Source: GCA-002731945 sp036344135 (lineage in GTDB: Bacteria > Pseudomonadota > Alphaproteobacteria > MED-G09). Taken from it: a DNA stretch of 40,930 bases. The stretch is from positions 1 to 40,930 of the forward strand of contig JAYYUG010000007.1 of NCBI GenBank assembly GCA_036344135.1. The letters run 5' to 3'. The first letter of the stretch is position 1; every line of letters starts with the position of its first letter. This document shows positions 8,817 to 17,487 of this stretch, in pieces. The notes beneath the pieces were generated by a model. That model was not told the origin of the DNA and made no database searches. It was given only the letters and a program-made list of their open reading frames with translations. The translations under genes were made by a program, and so were the position numbers.

Positions 8817-8893
8817 GGTCCCTTAGCTCAGCTGGATAGAGCACTGGTCTTCGAAACCAGGTGTCAGAGGTTCGAATCCTCTAGGGACCGCCA
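8817..8893 (+). tRNA. tRNA-Arg (anticodon TCG)
   Basis: The cloverleaf reads completely. Acceptor arms GGTCCCT (8817-8823) and AGGGACC (8883-8889) pair, with discriminator G 8890 and encoded CCA 8891-8893. D-arm TAGCTCAGCTGGATAGAGC. Anticodon stem CTGGT/ACCAG (8844-8848, 8856-8860) with loop CTTCGAA, anticodon TCG at 8851-8853, reading CGA. T-arm AGAGG-TTCGAAT-CCTCT. It sits 43 nt before the cystathionine beta-synthase gene. Confidence 0.97.
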
Positions 8894-8936
8894 CCTAATT
8901 GTGTTAAGTAAGTTTTAAAAAAAACATGTTGGTCTT

Positions 8937-10319
8937 ATGAATAAATTGCAGTTGCCTGGCATTAGTCCTTCCCTATTATCACTAATAGGAAATACTCCCT
9001 TGGTGGAGGTAAAAAAAATTGACACGGGGCCGTGTCGGTTGTTTCTGAAGATGGAATCCCACAACCCAGGCGGATCTATTAAGGACCGAACGGCTTTATA
9101 TATCATTGATCAGGCCGAAAAAGACGGGCTATTACAAAAGGACGGTGTCATAGTTGAGGCTACCGCAGGCAATACAGGCATTGGTTTGGCATTGGTTGGT
9201 ATTCTAAAGGGTTATAGGGTAATTCTGGTTATTCCTGACAAGATGAGTATTGAAAAGGTAGCACATTTAAGGTCTTTAGGAGCTGAAGTAATTTTTACTC
9301 GCTCTGATGTATCCAATGAACATCCTGATTACTATCACAACGTCGCTGAAAAAATAGTTTCTGATATTCCCGAAGCCTTTTACGCTAACCAATTTAACAA
9401 CCCGGCAAATATAATGGCTCATGAGAAAACAACTGGCCCAGAGATATGGAGACAAATGGCAGAACAAATTGATACTTTTGTTGCTGGAGTAGGTACTGGT
9501 GGAACTATCACTGGAGTGGGTCGTTTTTTGAAGATGGTTTCTCCAAAGACGAAAATTGTGGCTGCTGATCCTGAGGGATCGGTTATCAATGATGCAGTAA
9601 ATAAGGGGTCGTATAATTATCAGGGCGGATCTTGGTTTGTTGAAGGTATCGGGGAGGATTTTGTGCCTAATAATTGCGATCTTTCAGTAGTAGATGAATC
9701 CATTTCTGTTTCTGACAGGGATGCCTTTGAGACAATTCATCAGTTGTTGCAACAGGAAGGAATTTTAGCAGGATCATCGTCAGGAACACTAGTTTCTGCT
9801 GCTATTCAATGGTGTAAATCCCAAAAAGAACCGAAAAGAGTTGTTACCCTGATATGTGATACTGGTAACAAATACTTGTCCAAGGCGTATAATGAGAAAT
9901 GGTTAATACACAATGATCTTATTAATAAAAAACCTAAGGGAAATTTGCAGGACCTAATTGCTTTCAGGGCCGATAAAAATCAAGTTATAAGTGTTAAACC
10001 AGAAGATACTTTGGCGACTGCATATAACAGGATGAATAACTCTGATGTTTCTCAGTTACCTGTAATAGAAGATGATTTAATAGTAGGCATGATTAGTGAA
10101 GGAGATCTTCTAGAATATTGTGCAAATAACTCTGAAGGATTCAATTTACAAATTTCTTCATGTATGCAGACGGAGATAAATATTTTAAAAGTTCAAGACT
10201 CCATTGAGGACTTGGTAGACATTTTAAAACTTGATAAAACAGCAATAATCTTAGACGATAAAAAATTCATAGGAATGATAACAAAGATTGATTTGTTGGC
10301 TTATTTAAAAAGAAATTAA
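8937..10319 (+). CDS. cbs: Cystathionine beta-synthase (PLP domain plus CBS pair)
   Basis: A 460-residue fold-type II PLP enzyme. The catalytic lysine is K49 in GGSIKDR, the phosphate loop is GTGGTITG, and a two-CBS-domain module occupies roughly residues 335-460 (for example QLPVIEDDLIVGMISEGDLL). This PLP-plus-CBS layout is that of cystathionine beta-synthase, which condenses homocysteine with serine. Cysteine-synthase-like enzymes lack the CBS pair. No N-terminal heme domain is present. The CBS pair may sense an adenosyl ligand, but the sequence alone does not show it. The next gene, a gamma-lyase, begins 10 nt later, giving a two-gene transsulfuration unit. Confidence 0.9.
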   Translation: MNKLQLPGISPSLLSLIGNTPLVEVKKIDTGPCRLFLKMESHNPGGSIKDRTALYIIDQAEKDGLLQKDGVIVEATAGNTGIGLALVGILKGYRVILVIPDKMSIEKVAHLRSLGAEVIFTRSDVSNEHPDYYHNVAEKIVSDIPEAFYANQFNNPANIMAHEKTTGPEIWRQMAEQIDTFVAGVGTGGTITGVGRFLKMVSPKTKIVAADPEGSVINDAVNKGSYNYQGGSWFVEGIGEDFVPNNCDLSVVDESISVSDRDAFETIHQLLQQEGILAGSSSGTLVSAAIQWCKSQKEPKRVVTLICDTGNKYLSKAYNEKWLIHNDLINKKPKGNLQDLIAFRADKNQVISVKPEDTLATAYNRMNNSDVSQLPVIEDDLIVGMISEGDLLEYCANNSEGFNLQISSCMQTEINILKVQDSIEDLVDILKLDKTAIILDDKKFIGMITKIDLLAYLKRN

Positions 10320-10329
10320 TAAAACGATT

Positions 10330-11493
10330 ATGAGTAGAAAAAATAAAAAAGGTTTTGACACAAGGGCTATCCACTCAGGACAGGAAAATGATCCTACTAC
10401 TGGGGCAGTGATGACCCCAATATATGCCTCGTCAACATTTGCTCAGGAAAGCCCCGGTGTTCATAAAGGTTACGAGTATTCACGGAGCTCTAACCCCACG
10501 AGAAAAGCGCTAGAAGATTGCATTGCGGATCTAGAAAATGGAGGTACAGGCCATGCATTTTCATCGGGTATGGCGGCTACATCTACCATTTTAGAGCTGC
10601 TTAACTCAGGCGATCACTTAGTTGCGTGCAATGACTTATACGGTGGAACATATCGTTTGTTTGAGACAATACGTAGCAGAACATCAGGAATAAGTTCAAG
10701 TTTTGTAGATTGCTCAGACCTCAAGGAAATAGAGAAAGCTATTAATAAAAATACTCGGTTATTATGGATTGAAACACCGTCAAATCCGCTTCTTAAGGTT
10801 TTTGACTTAACCAAAATAATAGAGGTGGTTAAGGGTAAGGGTATCATAACCGTTTGTGATAATACTTTCTGCTCTCCTTGGGCTCAAAATCCATTGGATC
10901 ATGGTTTTGATATTGTTATGCATTCGGCATCAAAATATATTTGTGGACATTCGGATGTTATTGCTGGAATTGCAGTAGTTTCTTCGGAAAGGAAAGATCT
11001 TTCTGAAGAGATGCATTATTTATTGAATGCCAGTGGCGGAATTACAGGACCTTTTGAAAGTTTTCTTCTTCTCAGAAGCCTAAAGACTTTACCGGTACGC
11101 ATGCAAAGACATTGTGATAATGCAATGAAGGTTGCGCAATTTCTAGAATCACATCCTAAGGTGTCTGAAACCATTTATCCAGGGCTAGAAAGCCATCCTC
11201 AATATGAGATAGCCAAAAAACAAATGCGAGGGTTTGGAGGAATGATAAGTTTCGTAGTCAATGGAGGAATGAAACAAGCTATTGAAATCCTTCAAAAATT
11301 AGAAATTTTTACCTTAGCTGAGAGTTTAGGAGGGGCAGAGAGTCTTGCCGGTCATCCAGCAACAATGACCCACGCATCAATTCCTAAGCATATTCGCGAA
11401 TCTATAGGAGTAGGTGATGGTCTTATTCGTTTATCAGTCGGGATTGAATCTGTGGATGATTTAATTACCGACTTAGAACAAGCTCTTGGTTAA
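10330..11493 (+). CDS. Cystathionine gamma-lyase (or gamma-synthase), Cys/Met metabolism PLP enzyme
   Basis: A 387-residue fold-type I PLP enzyme of the Cys/Met metabolism family. The PLP lysine is K202 in SASKYICGHSD, YSRSSNPTR is at residues 50-58, and SLGGAESLAGHPATMTH lies near the C-terminus. Pairing with cystathionine beta-synthase 10 nt upstream favours cystathionine gamma-lyase, which would complete homocysteine-to-cysteine conversion. Gamma-synthases share all these motifs, so the call relies on context. Confidence 0.88.
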   Translation: MSRKNKKGFDTRAIHSGQENDPTTGAVMTPIYASSTFAQESPGVHKGYEYSRSSNPTRKALEDCIADLENGGTGHAFSSGMAATSTILELLNSGDHLVACNDLYGGTYRLFETIRSRTSGISSSFVDCSDLKEIEKAINKNTRLLWIETPSNPLLKVFDLTKIIEVVKGKGIITVCDNTFCSPWAQNPLDHGFDIVMHSASKYICGHSDVIAGIAVVSSERKDLSEEMHYLLNASGGITGPFESFLLLRSLKTLPVRMQRHCDNAMKVAQFLESHPKVSETIYPGLESHPQYEIAKKQMRGFGGMISFVVNGGMKQAIEILQKLEIFTLAESLGGAESLAGHPATMTHASIPKHIRESIGVGDGLIRLSVGIESVDDLITDLEQALG

Positions 11494-11535
11494 AACAGTC
11501 CATAACATTAACTCTCAAATTGTTAGGATCAATGG

Positions 11536-13476
11536 ATGAACAAAATCTTATGGAAACCAAAACCTGAGGATATTATCCAATCGAATATGTTGAAGCTTGG
11601 AAGAAAGTCTAAGGTCTGGAGTAATGTGAAAACATTAAATTATAAGAAATTACATAAGTGGTCAGTTCAAAACCCCAAAGAATTTTGGTCTTTACTTTGG
11701 GAGGACGCAGATATTATAGGAGAATCTGGCAGCATTATTTATCAACATAATGACAATATACGTATGAGTGAATTTTTTCCTGATGGAAGATTAAACTATT
11801 CAGAAAATCTTTTATCTGGAGATGAAAATAGGGAAGCAATAGTTTTTTATGGTGAAGGTAGACAAAAATGTTCAATGACCCTTAAAGAGTTAAGGGCAAA
11901 TGTTGCTTCTTTGTCCGCATGGTTTTTAAAGAAAGGCGTTAAAGAGGGAGATCGTGTAGCAGCTCTTTTACCCAATTGTCCTGAAACTGTAATTGCTATG
12001 TTGGCGACGTCATCGATTGGTGCAATCTTTACATCCTGTTCTCCAGATTTTGGCGAGGAAGGCATCATCGATAGATTTGGGCAATGCGAACCTTCTATAT
12101 TAATAGCATGTGATGGATATGGTTATGGAGGAAAGATATTTGACATAAGAAAAAAAGTTTTAGAAATTTCAAAAAAACTACACTCCCTGAAAAAAACAAT
12201 CTTAGTAAATCATGCCAGTATTGGAGATATTGAAAATTTTGAGAACTGGGAAGAGCTAATTGCCGAAAATATGTCAGAAGAAATACATTTTATACGATTA
12301 CCCTTTATAGCCCCTTTGTACATCCTTTATTCAAGTGGAACGACAGGAAAACCTAAATGTATTGTGCATTCGGCAGGAGGTGCTTTACTACAACATATAA
12401 AAGAACATAAATATCATTGTAATATTAAAAGAGATGATAGGGTTTTGTATTTTACAACATGCGGTTGGATGATGTGGAACTGGGTAGTATCCATTCTTGC
12501 TTGTGAAGCAACCTTGGTCCTTTATGATGGATCGCCAATTCATCCCGATCCCTATGTCTTATTTGATATTGCGCAAAAAGAGGAATTAACTTTTTTCGGA
12601 GCATCAGCAAAATATATCGATAGTTTAAATAAGATGAAAATTATACCGTCTGAAAAATATCATCTTGAAAATTTAAAAGTTTTTGCCTCAACTGGCTCTC
12701 CCCTTGCTCCAGAAAGTTATGATTGGGTTTATGGGAGCGTAAAAAAAGAATTACAATTATCATCGATTTCAGGAGGCACAGATTTGGTTGCGTGTTTTGT
12801 CCATGGAAACCCTTGCCTTCCAGTAAGAAAGGGTGAAATTCAGTGTGCAAGCCTGGGAATGGATGTTCAAGCATGGGATGATAATGGAGAAAGATTAATT
12901 GATAAGCCAGGTGAATTGGTTTGCACCAATTCTTTTCCATCTATGCCAATTGGTTTTTGGGGTGACAAAAACGACCAAAAATACAAAAGTTCATATTTTG
13001 AGCGTTACGATAATGTTTGGCATCATGGCGATTATATAATTGAGACAGGCTCAGGAAGTTTTATAGTTGAAGGGAGGTCTGACGCCACTCTTAATCCAGG
13101 GGGTATTCGTATAGGAACTGCAGAAATTTACAGACAGGTAGAATCACTCCCGGATATTTTGGAGGCTCTTGCAGTAGGCCAAGATTGGCAAAATGATCAA
13201 AGAATTATTTTGTTCGTTATCACTAGAGGTGGTAGGGATCTTGATGAAATACTTATTAACAGTATTAAAGACATTATTAGAAAAGGTGCCAGCCCTAGAC
13301 ATGTCCCTGCAAAAATATTTAAGGTTCAGGATTTTCCAAGAACACGCTCAGGAAAAATTACTGAAATTGCAGTTCGCGATGTCATTCATAGAAAAAAAGT
13401 TAAAAATACAGAAGTGCTGAAAAACCCTGAGATCTTAGAATCTTTTAAGAACTTTACTGATTTGTATAACGATTAA
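11536..13476 (+). CDS. Acetoacetyl-CoA synthetase
   Basis: A 646-residue ANL-superfamily enzyme of the usual acetoacetyl-CoA synthetase length. The N-terminus (MNKILWKPKPEDIIQSNM) resembles that of AacS. The ATP loop YSSGTTGKPK starts at Y265, and RTRSGKITE near the C-terminus carries the catalytic lysine. It activates acetoacetate to acetoacetyl-CoA, feeding thiolase. It follows the gamma-lyase gene by 42 nt. Its TAA stop (13474-13476) directly abuts the opposing stop of the monooxygenase gene. Confidence 0.9.
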   Translation: MNKILWKPKPEDIIQSNMLKLGRKSKVWSNVKTLNYKKLHKWSVQNPKEFWSLLWEDADIIGESGSIIYQHNDNIRMSEFFPDGRLNYSENLLSGDENREAIVFYGEGRQKCSMTLKELRANVASLSAWFLKKGVKEGDRVAALLPNCPETVIAMLATSSIGAIFTSCSPDFGEEGIIDRFGQCEPSILIACDGYGYGGKIFDIRKKVLEISKKLHSLKKTILVNHASIGDIENFENWEELIAENMSEEIHFIRLPFIAPLYILYSSGTTGKPKCIVHSAGGALLQHIKEHKYHCNIKRDDRVLYFTTCGWMMWNWVVSILACEATLVLYDGSPIHPDPYVLFDIAQKEELTFFGASAKYIDSLNKMKIIPSEKYHLENLKVFASTGSPLAPESYDWVYGSVKKELQLSSISGGTDLVACFVHGNPCLPVRKGEIQCASLGMDVQAWDDNGERLIDKPGELVCTNSFPSMPIGFWGDKNDQKYKSSYFERYDNVWHHGDYIIETGSGSFIVEGRSDATLNPGGIRIGTAEIYRQVESLPDILEALAVGQDWQNDQRIILFVITRGGRDLDEILINSIKDIIRKGASPRHVPAKIFKVQDFPRTRSGKITEIAVRDVIHRKKVKNTEVLKNPEILESFKNFTDLYND

Positions 13477-15021
13477 TTAGTTATTGCTTCTAAGATTGGT
13501 ATTGAATTCCGAATATTTTGGATTCGTCATCATTAGGTAATATTCTGTTCCATAACCTGGGTAGTTATTGATTATTTTTCCTTGAGAATTTTTATACCAA
13601 CTCCCACAACTCCCTGCCCAAACAGTTTCGGACAATTTTTTCTGAATATTGTCGTTGTAGCTTTTCATAGCGTCATCTCTTACATCAACATATGATAACT
13701 TATTTTTTTTCAAATATTTTAGACATTTCATAATAAAAAGAATTTGAGATTCGATCATATATATTATTGAAACGTGTCCAGTATTGGTGTTTGGACCATA
13801 GCAAATGAAGAAATTAGGAAAATTCGGAACCATAACACCTCTATACGCTTCTGCTCCATCTCGCCAGACATCATCAAGTTGAATTCCTCCTAGACCTGTT
13901 ATTTTTACTGGCGAAATGAATATATTTGTGTCAAATCCAGTGCCATAAATGATTGTATCAACCTCATGTTCATTTCCATCTTTAGTAATTATTTTATTTT
14001 CAGATATCCTGTCTATCAAAGACGTTTCTAACTCAACTTGATCTTGACATAATGTCGGAAAATAATCATTGGTTGGAATTATTCTTTTGCACCCAATAGG
14101 ATAATCAGGAATGAGTTTTTCTTTAAATTTACTATCATCCACTTGTTCATCGAGAAGCATAAGAGCACCGGCTTGATAAACGCTTTCAAAATTAAATAAT
14201 TGAAATTTTGTGGAAATAGCCGATATAGCTTTCTCAATAAATTTTGTTCCCAGGTTATGTTTTTGATAGAAAGCCAGGTAGTTTCTTTCCTGAAGAAAAA
14301 ACCAATAAAATCTGTACATCCTTGCAAAAAAAGGAAGATATCTTAAGCAAAATCTTTCAAAGGGACCATAAATCCTATCTGGTTTAGGTACGATCCAATT
14401 CGGAGTTCTTTGAAAGATTGTTAATTTTTCAACTTCTTTAGCGATAATAGGTATAAAACCAATGGCACTAGGACCGTTTCCTATCACAGCAACTTTTTTT
14501 CCTTTTAGTTCATAATCATGATCCCATAGGGCGCTATGAAAAGTGTGGCCTTCAAAAGTTTCAATACCCCTTATTTCTGGCCATTTCGGACGGTTTAATT
14601 GGCCAAGACCACTTACCAATGTCTTAGCCTTATATATTTCACCTGATTCCAAAGAGACATTCCAAAGATTTTCATCTTCGTTGTATTTTGCCTCCAGTAC
14701 CTTTGCATTAAATTTGATATACGGGCGTATCTTAAATTTATCAGCTATACCCTCTAAGTAATCTAAGATTTCATATTGTTCAGGATAGGTTTTTGACCAG
14801 TCAGGATTCATTGCAAATGAGAAGGAGTAAAAATGTGATGGTACATCACAACACAAACCCGGATAGGTATTTTCACGCCAAGTTCCTCCAACTCCTTCAT
14901 TTTTTTCAAAAATTAAGAAGGATGTATTTTTAGCTCTCAATAGGTTAACGGCCATACCTAAGCCAGAGATGCCGGCTCCCAATATGGCTACTTCCAAAAT
15001 CTGTTTGGAATTATTGTTCAT
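13477..15021 (-). CDS. Baeyer-Villiger-type flavin monooxygenase
   Basis: A 514-residue class B flavoprotein monooxygenase. It has FAD motif GAGISG (residues 15-20), the Baeyer-Villiger fingerprint FxGxxxHxxxW at 156-166 (F156, G158, H162, W166), and a second NADPH-binding motif GNGPSAIG near 178. FQRTPNWIVP follows, as in cyclohexanone and phenylacetone monooxygenase relatives. Such enzymes insert oxygen next to a ketone to make esters or lactones. It is divergent from a zinc alcohol dehydrogenase (56 nt between start codons), which could supply the ketone. The substrate is unknown. Confidence 0.88.
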   Translation of the reverse strand: MNNNSKQILEVAILGAGISGLGMAVNLLRAKNTSFLIFEKNEGVGGTWRENTYPGLCCDVPSHFYSFSFAMNPDWSKTYPEQYEILDYLEGIADKFKIRPYIKFNAKVLEAKYNEDENLWNVSLESGEIYKAKTLVSGLGQLNRPKWPEIRGIETFEGHTFHSALWDHDYELKGKKVAVIGNGPSAIGFIPIIAKEVEKLTIFQRTPNWIVPKPDRIYGPFERFCLRYLPFFARMYRFYWFFLQERNYLAFYQKHNLGTKFIEKAISAISTKFQLFNFESVYQAGALMLLDEQVDDSKFKEKLIPDYPIGCKRIIPTNDYFPTLCQDQVELETSLIDRISENKIITKDGNEHEVDTIIYGTGFDTNIFISPVKITGLGGIQLDDVWRDGAEAYRGVMVPNFPNFFICYGPNTNTGHVSIIYMIESQILFIMKCLKYLKKNKLSYVDVRDDAMKSYNDNIQKKLSETVWAGSCGSWYKNSQGKIINNYPGYGTEYYLMMTNPKYSEFNTNLRSNN

Positions 15022-15077
15022 TACGAAACACTACAGGTATGATATATGTTTTCAAGCTAATTTTTAAGGACATGAAG

Positions 15078-16022
15078 ATGAAGGCTGTAAATTATTCTGA
15101 AGGTAAGGTTAAAACTTACAAGGCTCCTAACCCTTCTGGAGAGGGTGTTTTGGTCAATATTAGTAGCTGCGGAATTTGTGGAACGGACTTACATCTCCTT
15201 GAAGGAGGAATGCATAATCCTCATATCGTTGGCCACGAGATTTCAGGATATTTAACAGACGGAACACCAGTGGCAATAGAACCGCTAACATATTGTGGCT
15301 CATGTGAGGAATGTTCTAAGGGTCAATATAATTTGTGTTCGTCTAAAGAATTCAATCTATTGGGCATTACTTCTGATGGAGGAATGGCAGAGAAAATTAT
15401 TGTTCCCGAGTATTGTCTGGTTAAGCTCAATAAAGACATCAATGTTAATAACTCTTCATTAGTTGAGCCTATCGCTGTCGCAGTTCATGGATACAAAATT
15501 ACTGAAACCAAAAGCAATCATAGAATTGCAGTCGTTGGAGGCGGATCAATAGGTCAATGCGCTGTTGTTGCGGCTTTTTCTATTGGATGTGAAGTGGATT
15601 TACACGCTAGATACGATCATCAAAAAGAAGCTGCAGAAATTTGGGGCGCTAAAGAACCTCACGGGGAATACAATAGGGTTGTTGATACTGTTGGAAACGA
15701 AGAGGCTTTAGCCAAAAGTGTCGAGCTTCTGAAGCCCGGAGGAAAAATAATATGTCTTGCTGCGGGTTGGAGTGATGTACATCTCCCCGGTTTAGGTATC
15801 CTTAATAAAGAGGGTAGTTTTTATACATCTCGTTGTTATGATAATAGGAACAATCTTGGCAGAGATATTGAAATGGCGGCAGAAATTTTATTTGAAAATC
15901 CAGAGTTTGGAGAAAAAGTAATAACTCACAGATTTCCTTTAGATGCTTCAGTGGAAGCTTTTAAAATAGCTGGGGATAGAAAATCTGGAGCTATTAAAGT
16001 TGTATTCGATACGACCATTTGA
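15078..16022 (+). CDS. Zinc-dependent alcohol dehydrogenase (MDR family)
   Basis: A 314-residue medium-chain dehydrogenase. Catalytic zinc ligands are C34 (GICGTD) and H53-E54 (GHE). A structural-zinc cluster CGSCEECSKGQYNLC gives C73, C76, C79 and C87. The Rossmann motif GGGSIG lies further on. I place the start at ATG 15078 because AAGGA ends 8 nt before it and MKAVNY is the common start of this family; in-frame ATGs at 15039 and 15072 would add 13 or 2 residues. It probably oxidises a secondary alcohol with NAD(P). The esterase that follows begins 9 nt after the stop. Confidence 0.87.
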   Translation: MKAVNYSEGKVKTYKAPNPSGEGVLVNISSCGICGTDLHLLEGGMHNPHIVGHEISGYLTDGTPVAIEPLTYCGSCEECSKGQYNLCSSKEFNLLGITSDGGMAEKIIVPEYCLVKLNKDINVNNSSLVEPIAVAVHGYKITETKSNHRIAVVGGGSIGQCAVVAAFSIGCEVDLHARYDHQKEAAEIWGAKEPHGEYNRVVDTVGNEEALAKSVELLKPGGKIICLAAGWSDVHLPGLGILNKEGSFYTSRCYDNRNNLGRDIEMAAEILFENPEFGEKVITHRFPLDASVEAFKIAGDRKSGAIKVVFDTTI

Positions 16023-16031
16023 GAATGAATT

Positions 16032-17318
16032 ATGTATAACGAAAAAATTAAAGAATATATTAAGGGAGAAAAAAATCGGATTGACCTTGGTTTTGATGCT
16101 AATCGTTTGGATTATATTCCTGAATATTTTTCTTCGTATCTTGATCAAAAAAGAATTCCTAATTTTATGTGTCTTGTAGCACGCCATGGTGAGGTTGCCC
16201 ATTATTCTCATCAGGGTTTTAAAAATATCGAGACGAAGGAAAAAATTAATGAAGACTCTATTTTTAGAATCTATTCAATGACAAAGCCTTTAACGTCCGT
16301 TGCAATAATGATGCTTTATGAGAAAGGAATGATAAGATTAGAGCATGAGTTGTCCCGTTATTTACCAGAATTTAAAAATACTGAAGTTTGGGACGGAGGA
16401 ACTGTCGAAAGTTATAAGACGCGCCCCTCCAAAGATCCAATTTTAATTCGTGATCTCTTAACACATACCTCGGGTTTATCTTATGGTTTTATGGAAGGCC
16501 ATCCAGGATCCGCTCTTTATAAAAAACATGGTATTGAGGATCATATAGATGTTGAAACACAAGAAGAAATGAATCTTGCTACTTTTACACAAAAGTTATC
16601 TTCTTTGCCTCTTTTGTTTGATCCGGGAAAAAAGTGGCATTATTCATGTGCTACTGACGTATTGGGACGGGTGGTTGAAGTTATTAGCGGACAAACATTG
16701 GATGATTTTCTTAAGAAAAATATTTTTGATCCACTTGATATGGTAGACACCAGTTTTACTGTCGAGGAAAAAAATCTCCACCGTTTTTCGGATTGTTATC
16801 AGGCGTTAATAAGCAAGAAAGATAAAAAAATGAAATTATCTCATGTAGCTGGGGAAGACGAATATTCTAAAGCAAGAAATTTTTTATCTGGCGGCGGCGG
16901 TTTATGTTCAACTATTTCGGATTACGCTAATTTTTGTCAAATGCTTTTAAACCGTGGTAAGTTTCAGGATAAACAACTTTTAAGCCCTACAACTGTAGGT
17001 TTTATGACCCAAAATCACCTTCCTGAAAGCAAAACTCTAGGACAGATGGGTGATAGCAGTTTTTCTGAAATTCGTTTTGATGGAGCAGGGTTCGGACTAG
17101 GATTTTCTGTTATCGTGGATCCAGTAACGGCCGCTATGCCAGTGACATATGGAAGTTTTTCTTGGGGAGGAATGGCGAGTACTTTTTTTTGGATTGATCC
17201 AGAACAAGATTTATTTGCCATTTTGTTAACGCAACTTATTCCTTCTGGTCGATATCCATTACGCCCCCAAGCTCAAAGCCTAGTTTATTCGGCAATAATT
17301 GAGCTAAATAAAAAATAA
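16032..17318 (+). CDS. Serine hydrolase, beta-lactamase/EstB-type esterase
   Basis: A 428-residue protein of the class C beta-lactamase-fold esterase family. The S-x-x-K nucleophile motif is SMTK (S82, K85). The tyrosine motif is YSCATDVLG (Y204), which in esterases replaces the Y-x-N of lactamases, and SWGGMAST near residue 383 stands in for the KTG box. No signal peptide is visible, so it is probably cytoplasmic. Esterases of this type hydrolyse short esters and lactones, which suits a position next to a Baeyer-Villiger enzyme and an alcohol dehydrogenase. Start ATG lies 9 nt after the previous stop. Confidence 0.87.
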   Translation: MYNEKIKEYIKGEKNRIDLGFDANRLDYIPEYFSSYLDQKRIPNFMCLVARHGEVAHYSHQGFKNIETKEKINEDSIFRIYSMTKPLTSVAIMMLYEKGMIRLEHELSRYLPEFKNTEVWDGGTVESYKTRPSKDPILIRDLLTHTSGLSYGFMEGHPGSALYKKHGIEDHIDVETQEEMNLATFTQKLSSLPLLFDPGKKWHYSCATDVLGRVVEVISGQTLDDFLKKNIFDPLDMVDTSFTVEEKNLHRFSDCYQALISKKDKKMKLSHVAGEDEYSKARNFLSGGGGLCSTISDYANFCQMLLNRGKFQDKQLLSPTTVGFMTQNHLPESKTLGQMGDSSFSEIRFDGAGFGLGFSVIVDPVTAAMPVTYGSFSWGGMASTFFWIDPEQDLFAILLTQLIPSGRYPLRPQAQSLVYSAIIELNKK

Positions 17319-17319
17319 C

Positions 17320-17348
17320 TGGACAATAAAAATAATGAGATGTACTTT
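17320..17348 (+). promoter_or_regulatory. Candidate promoter of the riboswitch-metY transcript
   Basis: TGGACA (17320-17325) and TACTTT (17343-17348) are spaced by 17 nt, with a TG just before the -10. Transcription would start near 17355, just ahead of the first leader hairpin. This is a match to the sigma-70 pattern by eye only; AT-rich DNA gives such matches often. Confidence 0.3.
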
Positions 17349-17351
17349 CAG

Positions 17352-17373
17352 TTCTCTGCTTTTTTGCAGAGAT
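17352..17373 (+). other. Leader hairpin just upstream of the SAM-II aptamer
   Basis: A perfect 7-bp stem TCTCTGC / GCAGAGA closes a loop of six T within 17352-17373. There is no T run after it, so it is unlikely to be an intrinsic terminator. It may stabilise the 5' end of the leader or help the aptamer fold. Confidence 0.45.
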
Positions 17374-17432
17374 TGTGGTAATTTGAGCCAGTCGGCTTGC
17401 AGCCACTTAAAATAAGTAGCTAAAAGGCTGGG
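17372..17432 (+). promoter_or_regulatory. SAM-II-type riboswitch aptamer
   Basis: The element matches the SAM-II plan. P1 is GTGG (17375-17378) pairing with CCAC (17403-17406). The loop carries TTTGAGCC and CTTGCAG. The 3' strand has GTAGCTAAAAGG (17416-17427), nearly the same as the conserved SAM-II segment. GGCT (17426-17429) can pair back to AGCC (17386-17389) to form the pseudoknot P2. It lies upstream of metY, the common SAM-II partner along with metX, metA and metC. SAM binding should lower metY expression. SAM-V shares parts of this core; the TTGCA...AGCTAAAA pattern favours SAM-II. Confidence 0.85.
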
Positions 17433-17437
17433 AGAGA

Positions 17438-17460
17438 CCCGGCAGATGCCGGGTTTTTTT
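17438..17460 (+). terminator. Intrinsic terminator serving as the riboswitch expression platform
   Basis: CCCGGCA (17438-17444) pairs with TGCCGGG (17447-17453) and is followed by seven T. It lies directly between the aptamer and metY, so it most likely is the off-switch. An outer arm CTGGGAGA (17428-17435) / TCTCCCAG (17462-17469) also encloses the hairpin and overlaps the 3' half of P2. The aptamer loop GTCGG (17391-17395) could pair with CCGGC (17439-17443) as an antiterminator; that is inference. Confidence 0.85.
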
Positions 17461-17487
17461 ATCTCCCAGAGATAAAGGAGATAAGAA

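Noticed and set aside
8817..8893. tRNA-Arg as an integration site
   Set aside because: No integrase, no repeated 3' tRNA fragment and no foreign-looking genes next to it.
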